Shown one piece after another: positions 61,763 through 64,000 of a stretch of 64,000 nt of DNA. The notes below the pieces were generated by a model that had not been told where the DNA came from, made no database searches, and saw only the letters and a list, made by a program, of their open reading frames with translations. This DNA comes from Enterobacter mori. Its GTDB lineage: Bacteria > Pseudomonadota > Gammaproteobacteria > Enterobacterales > Enterobacteriaceae. The position numbers were made by a program, and so were the translations under genes. The DNA is taken from NCBI RefSeq assembly GCF_025244905.1, contig NZ_CP104285.1, positions 1 through 64,000 on the forward strand. The letters run 5' to 3'. Each line of letters begins with the position of its first letter. Within the stretch, counting starts at the first letter, position 1.

Positions 61763-62920
61763 TTACGCATTCTGCGTGCGAAATCCGATCGCCAGTGCAA
61801 TGCCATAGCTCACTAACACCGCGAGACTCATTTTCAGCATCGTTTCTCCGCCGATACCCGCGAGAGGCGCTGCGATCCCGCCGAATAAAAACATCAGCAT
61901 GCCCAGAATGGCTGACGCTGTACCGGACTCCTTCGCGTCGATTGCGCTCATTGCTTCTGAACCCGCAATGGTGCTGATCCCGCTGTTAAATGCGACGGTG
62001 AAAAAGAGTGCGATCAGTGCCGGAACGGAAAACTGCATCCACGCAAAGAGCAACGTCAGCCCCGCGCAGGACACCGCCAGAACCAGGCCTGTTCGCATCA
62101 ATCTTTCCGCCAGATGTCGGCGTGCCAGACGGGAGAAAATCAGCGCTGAGACGATCAGGCCGATACCGTTCACACCGAACAGCAGGCTGAACTGCATTGC
62201 GCTCAGGCCATACTCGTTTTGCATGACAAAGGAGGATGCCCCTATATAGGCGAACAGCCCCGCCAGCATGAAGGCCTGGATCAGGCAGTAGCGCATAAAG
62301 CGACGATTTTTAAGTACCGTCCTGGCGGTTTGTGCCAGCGATCCCCCGCTCTGTTTCTCTGTGAGGGACTCGCGGATAAAAAGCTGGCTGGCGATCAGCA
62401 GCGCCAGACCCGCCCCGGCCATCACCCAGAACAGCATCCGCCAGTCGAAATGCGACGCGATAAAGCCCCCGAGCACCGGGGACACCACGGGCGCGATGCC
62501 GTTAACCGTCATCAGCAGGGCAAAAAACTGCGTTAACATCATGCCATGATAGTTATCACGTGCGATGGAGCGGGCAAGTACGGAGCCGCCCGCCCCGGCA
62601 ATGCCCTGCACAAAGCGCCAGCCGATCAGGGCGTAAATATTCTGCGTGCTGGCACAAAGCACTGAAGCCAGTACAAACAGCAAAAGTGAGAACAGCAGCG
62701 GCGTTTTACGTCCGATGCGATCGCTTAGCGGGCCGAAAAAGAGTTGTCCCAGCCCCAGGCCAATCAGCGCCGAGGTGAGAGAAAGCTGCGTCAGCGTTGT
62801 GGAGGTGTTGAGTTGAGTGGCGATCTCCGGCAGCGCCGGAAGATAAAAATCGGAACACAGCGGCCCGATCGCCGTCAGCAGGCCAAGGATGGCCGCGAAA
62901 GAAAAAGAGAGTTTTGCCAT
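61763..62920 (-). CDS. Bcr/CflA-family multidrug efflux MFS transporter
   Basis: This is a 385-residue, 12-segment exporter. The first part (GPLCSDFYLPALPEIATQLNTS) has the Bcr/CflA-type helix 1 with the membrane Asp. GPLSDRIGRKTPLLFSLL is the loop motif, and WRFVQGIAGAGGSVLARSIARD and GIAPVVSPVLGGFI cover helices 4 and 5. It probably confers low-level drug or metabolite efflux. An outer-membrane efflux gene lies upstream on the same strand, but MFS pumps of this type normally act alone. Confidence 0.9.
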   Translation of the reverse strand: MAKLSFSFAAILGLLTAIGPLCSDFYLPALPEIATQLNTSTTLTQLSLTSALIGLGLGQLFFGPLSDRIGRKTPLLFSLLLFVLASVLCASTQNIYALIGWRFVQGIAGAGGSVLARSIARDNYHGMMLTQFFALLMTVNGIAPVVSPVLGGFIASHFDWRMLFWVMAGAGLALLIASQLFIRESLTEKQSGGSLAQTARTVLKNRRFMRYCLIQAFMLAGLFAYIGASSFVMQNEYGLSAMQFSLLFGVNGIGLIVSALIFSRLARRHLAERLMRTGLVLAVSCAGLTLLFAWMQFSVPALIALFFTVAFNSGISTIAGSEAMSAIDAKESGTASAILGMLMFLFGGIAAPLAGIGGETMLKMSLAVLVSYGIALAIGFRTQNA

Positions 62921-62937
62921 AGGTATTTACTCTGATG

Positions 62938-62962
62938 GCCGGGCAACGTTGCGCCGCCCGGC
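62938..62962. repeat. Small REP-like palindrome
   Basis: GCCGGGC...GCCCGGC with an internal AACGTTGCGCC lies in the 49-base gap between the efflux genes and ends 8 bases from the outer-membrane factor stop. Confidence 0.65.
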
Positions 62963-62969
62963 AGTGATG

Positions 62970-64000
62970 TTACTGAATCCCGCCGCCCAGCGACTGCCAC
63001 AGCGTGATGCGGTTTTCCAGGTCGGTTTGCTGCAGCGCAATCAGCGATTCCTGCGCCGACCACAGCGACCGCTGCGCGGTCAGTACCGTCAGATAATCCC
63101 CCGCACCCGCCCTGTAGCTGCGCGTTGCCACATCCAGCGTTTTTTGCTCCGCCGCGACGTATTCGCGCTGGGCGTCGAGCTGCTCGCTCAGCGTTTCACG
63201 CCGCGCCAGCGCGTCGGCCACGTCTTTAAACGCACTCTGGATGGCTTTCTCGTAGGTGGCGATCAGCCCCTTCTTCTCCGCTTCCGCGTAGCGCAGCTGT
63301 GCCAGGTTGTTCCCGCCGCTAAACAGCGGCAGGGTGATGGACGGTGCAAACGACCAGACCTTCATCCCGTGGCTGAACAGGGACGACAGCGAATCGCTGC
63401 CGACGCCCGCGCTGGCGGTCAGTGAAATGGTCGGGAAGAAGTTGGCGCGCGCCGCGCCAATGTTGGCGTTGGCGCTCAGCAGGTTATGTTCCGCCTCCTG
63501 AATATCCGGGCGACGCAGCAGCGCGCTGGAGCTGACGCCCGCGGGGATCAGCGTGATGGCGTTATCGCTCAGGCTCTCGAGCGTGCCGGGCAGCAGGTTC
63601 TCCGGCACCGTGTCGCCCGCCAGCAGATTAAGGGCATTTTTGTCCTGCATCACCAGCGTCTGATAGCTCGCCACGCTGGCGCGCGCCTGCTGGTAAACCG
63701 CCATCGCTTCACTGACGTCCGTAGCGGCCGCCACGCCCACGTCCTGCTGGCGTTTCACAATCTTCAGCGAGTTCGCCGCGCTCTCCATCGTGGATTTTGC
63801 CAGCGCCAGGTTGCTGTTATCCGCCGCCAGCGTCACCCAGGCCGTGGTCAGCTCGCTAACCATCGTCAGGCGCGTATTCTGTGCGGTGAACTCGCTGGCA
63901 AGCCAGGTTTCACGCGCGGCGCGGGAGAGGCTCTGGTTGCGGCCAAACAGATCCAGCTCGAAGCTGGAGACCGCGCCGTTGGCTTCGTCGCTGGTGGTCA
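62970..64000 (-). CDS. Outer-membrane efflux protein (OprM/NodT type), 5' end beyond window
   Basis: This is the C-terminal portion, at least 340 residues, of a TolC-like outer-membrane factor. The frame stays open to the window edge, with FELDLFGRNQSLSRAARETW before the first internal Met. GLIATYEKAIQSAFKDVADALA, PDIQEAEHNLLSANANIGAARANFFPTISLTAS and the tail LENRITLWQSLGGG are typical of NodT-family channels. Such proteins pair with a membrane-fusion protein and inner pump, likely encoded beyond the window. The signal peptide and acylation Cys are not visible here. Confidence 0.9.
   Translation of the reverse strand, partial: TTSDEANGAVSSFELDLFGRNQSLSRAARETWLASEFTAQNTRLTMVSELTTAWVTLAADNSNLALAKSTMESAANSLKIVKRQQDVGVAAATDVSEAMAVYQQARASVASYQTLVMQDKNALNLLAGDTVPENLLPGTLESLSDNAITLIPAGVSSSALLRRPDIQEAEHNLLSANANIGAARANFFPTISLTASAGVGSDSLSSLFSHGMKVWSFAPSITLPLFSGGNNLAQLRYAEAEKKGLIATYEKAIQSAFKDVADALARRETLSEQLDAQREYVAAEQKTLDVATRSYRAGAGDYLTVLTAQRSLWSAQESLIALQQTDLENRITLWQSLGGGIQ

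Overview
This window is chromosomal DNA from an enteric bacterium of the Enterobacter type. DnaA, DnaN, RecF, GyrB, YidA, DgoR and IlvB read almost like their Escherichia coli counterparts, and the gene order follows the E. coli dnaA-dgo-ibp-yid-emrD-ilvBN-uhp-yic stretch with local gains and losses. The exact genus (Enterobacter, Lelliottia, Leclercia or a relative) cannot be fixed from the sequence alone. Base 1 is the GTG start of dnaA, so the assembly was probably rotated to start there; oriC lies outside.

Layout. 1-6013: dnaA-dnaN-recF-gyrB. 6165-7846: lipoprotein yidX and phosphatase yidA. 8073-12807: D-galactonate operon dgoRKADT with two DgoR-type operators. 12859-14414: yidR and yidQ. 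14597-15706: heat-shock genes ibpA and ibpB with a sigma-32 promoter and RNA-thermometer leaders. 15921-21459: yidE, the GntR regulator yidP, a fused alpha-glucoside PTS IICB and a GH4 phospho-alpha-glucosidase. 21456-27540: AraC regulator yidL opposite yidK-yidJ-yidH-yidG-yidF, a transporter, sulfatase and full-length radical-SAM maturase set. 27544-31319: D-serine genes dsdA, dsdX, dsdC. 31404-35097: a secreted GH5-like protein with a G10 tract, emrD, a DMT permease and a GNAT acetyltransferase. 35118-36471: two toxin-antitoxin systems side by side, tisB/istR (SOS, type I) and higBA (type II). 36619-38803: ivbL-ilvB-ilvN. 44535-49472: uhpABCT. 49632-55074: alpha/beta hydrolase, LysR regulator, yicN, a START-like protein, nepI and yicL. 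55209-61322: beta-glucoside PTS operon with porin and LacI regulator. 61384-64000: yicS, a Bcr/CflA-type efflux pump and an outer-membrane efflux protein cut by the window end.

The most unusual part is 38804-44417, an A+T-rich insertion between ilvN and uhpA, which are neighbours in E. coli. It begins with an eight-codon ORF (MDYQPLAV) behind a perfect AGGAGG ribosome-binding site. A perfect 30-bp palindrome follows, then six closely packed or overlapping genes: an MFS exporter, a ferritin-like diiron oxidase with two EARH motifs, a 2-oxoglutarate/Fe(II) oxygenase (HxD...H...R), a PpnP-like cupin, a Gfo/Idh/MocA oxidoreductase and a membrane fatty-acid-hydroxylase-type enzyme. The layout recalls microcin C operons, where a 7-codon mccA is followed by a hairpin, but no MccB-like adenylating enzyme is present. 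I read it as an undescribed small-molecule or ultra-short-peptide biosynthesis and export cluster. A purely regulatory leader peptide is the main alternative.

Most of the rest is sugar and sugar-acid scavenging (galactonate, alpha- and beta-glucosides, hexose phosphates, sulfated substrates, D-serine) with dedicated regulators, plus REP/BIME repeats in several intergenic gaps.
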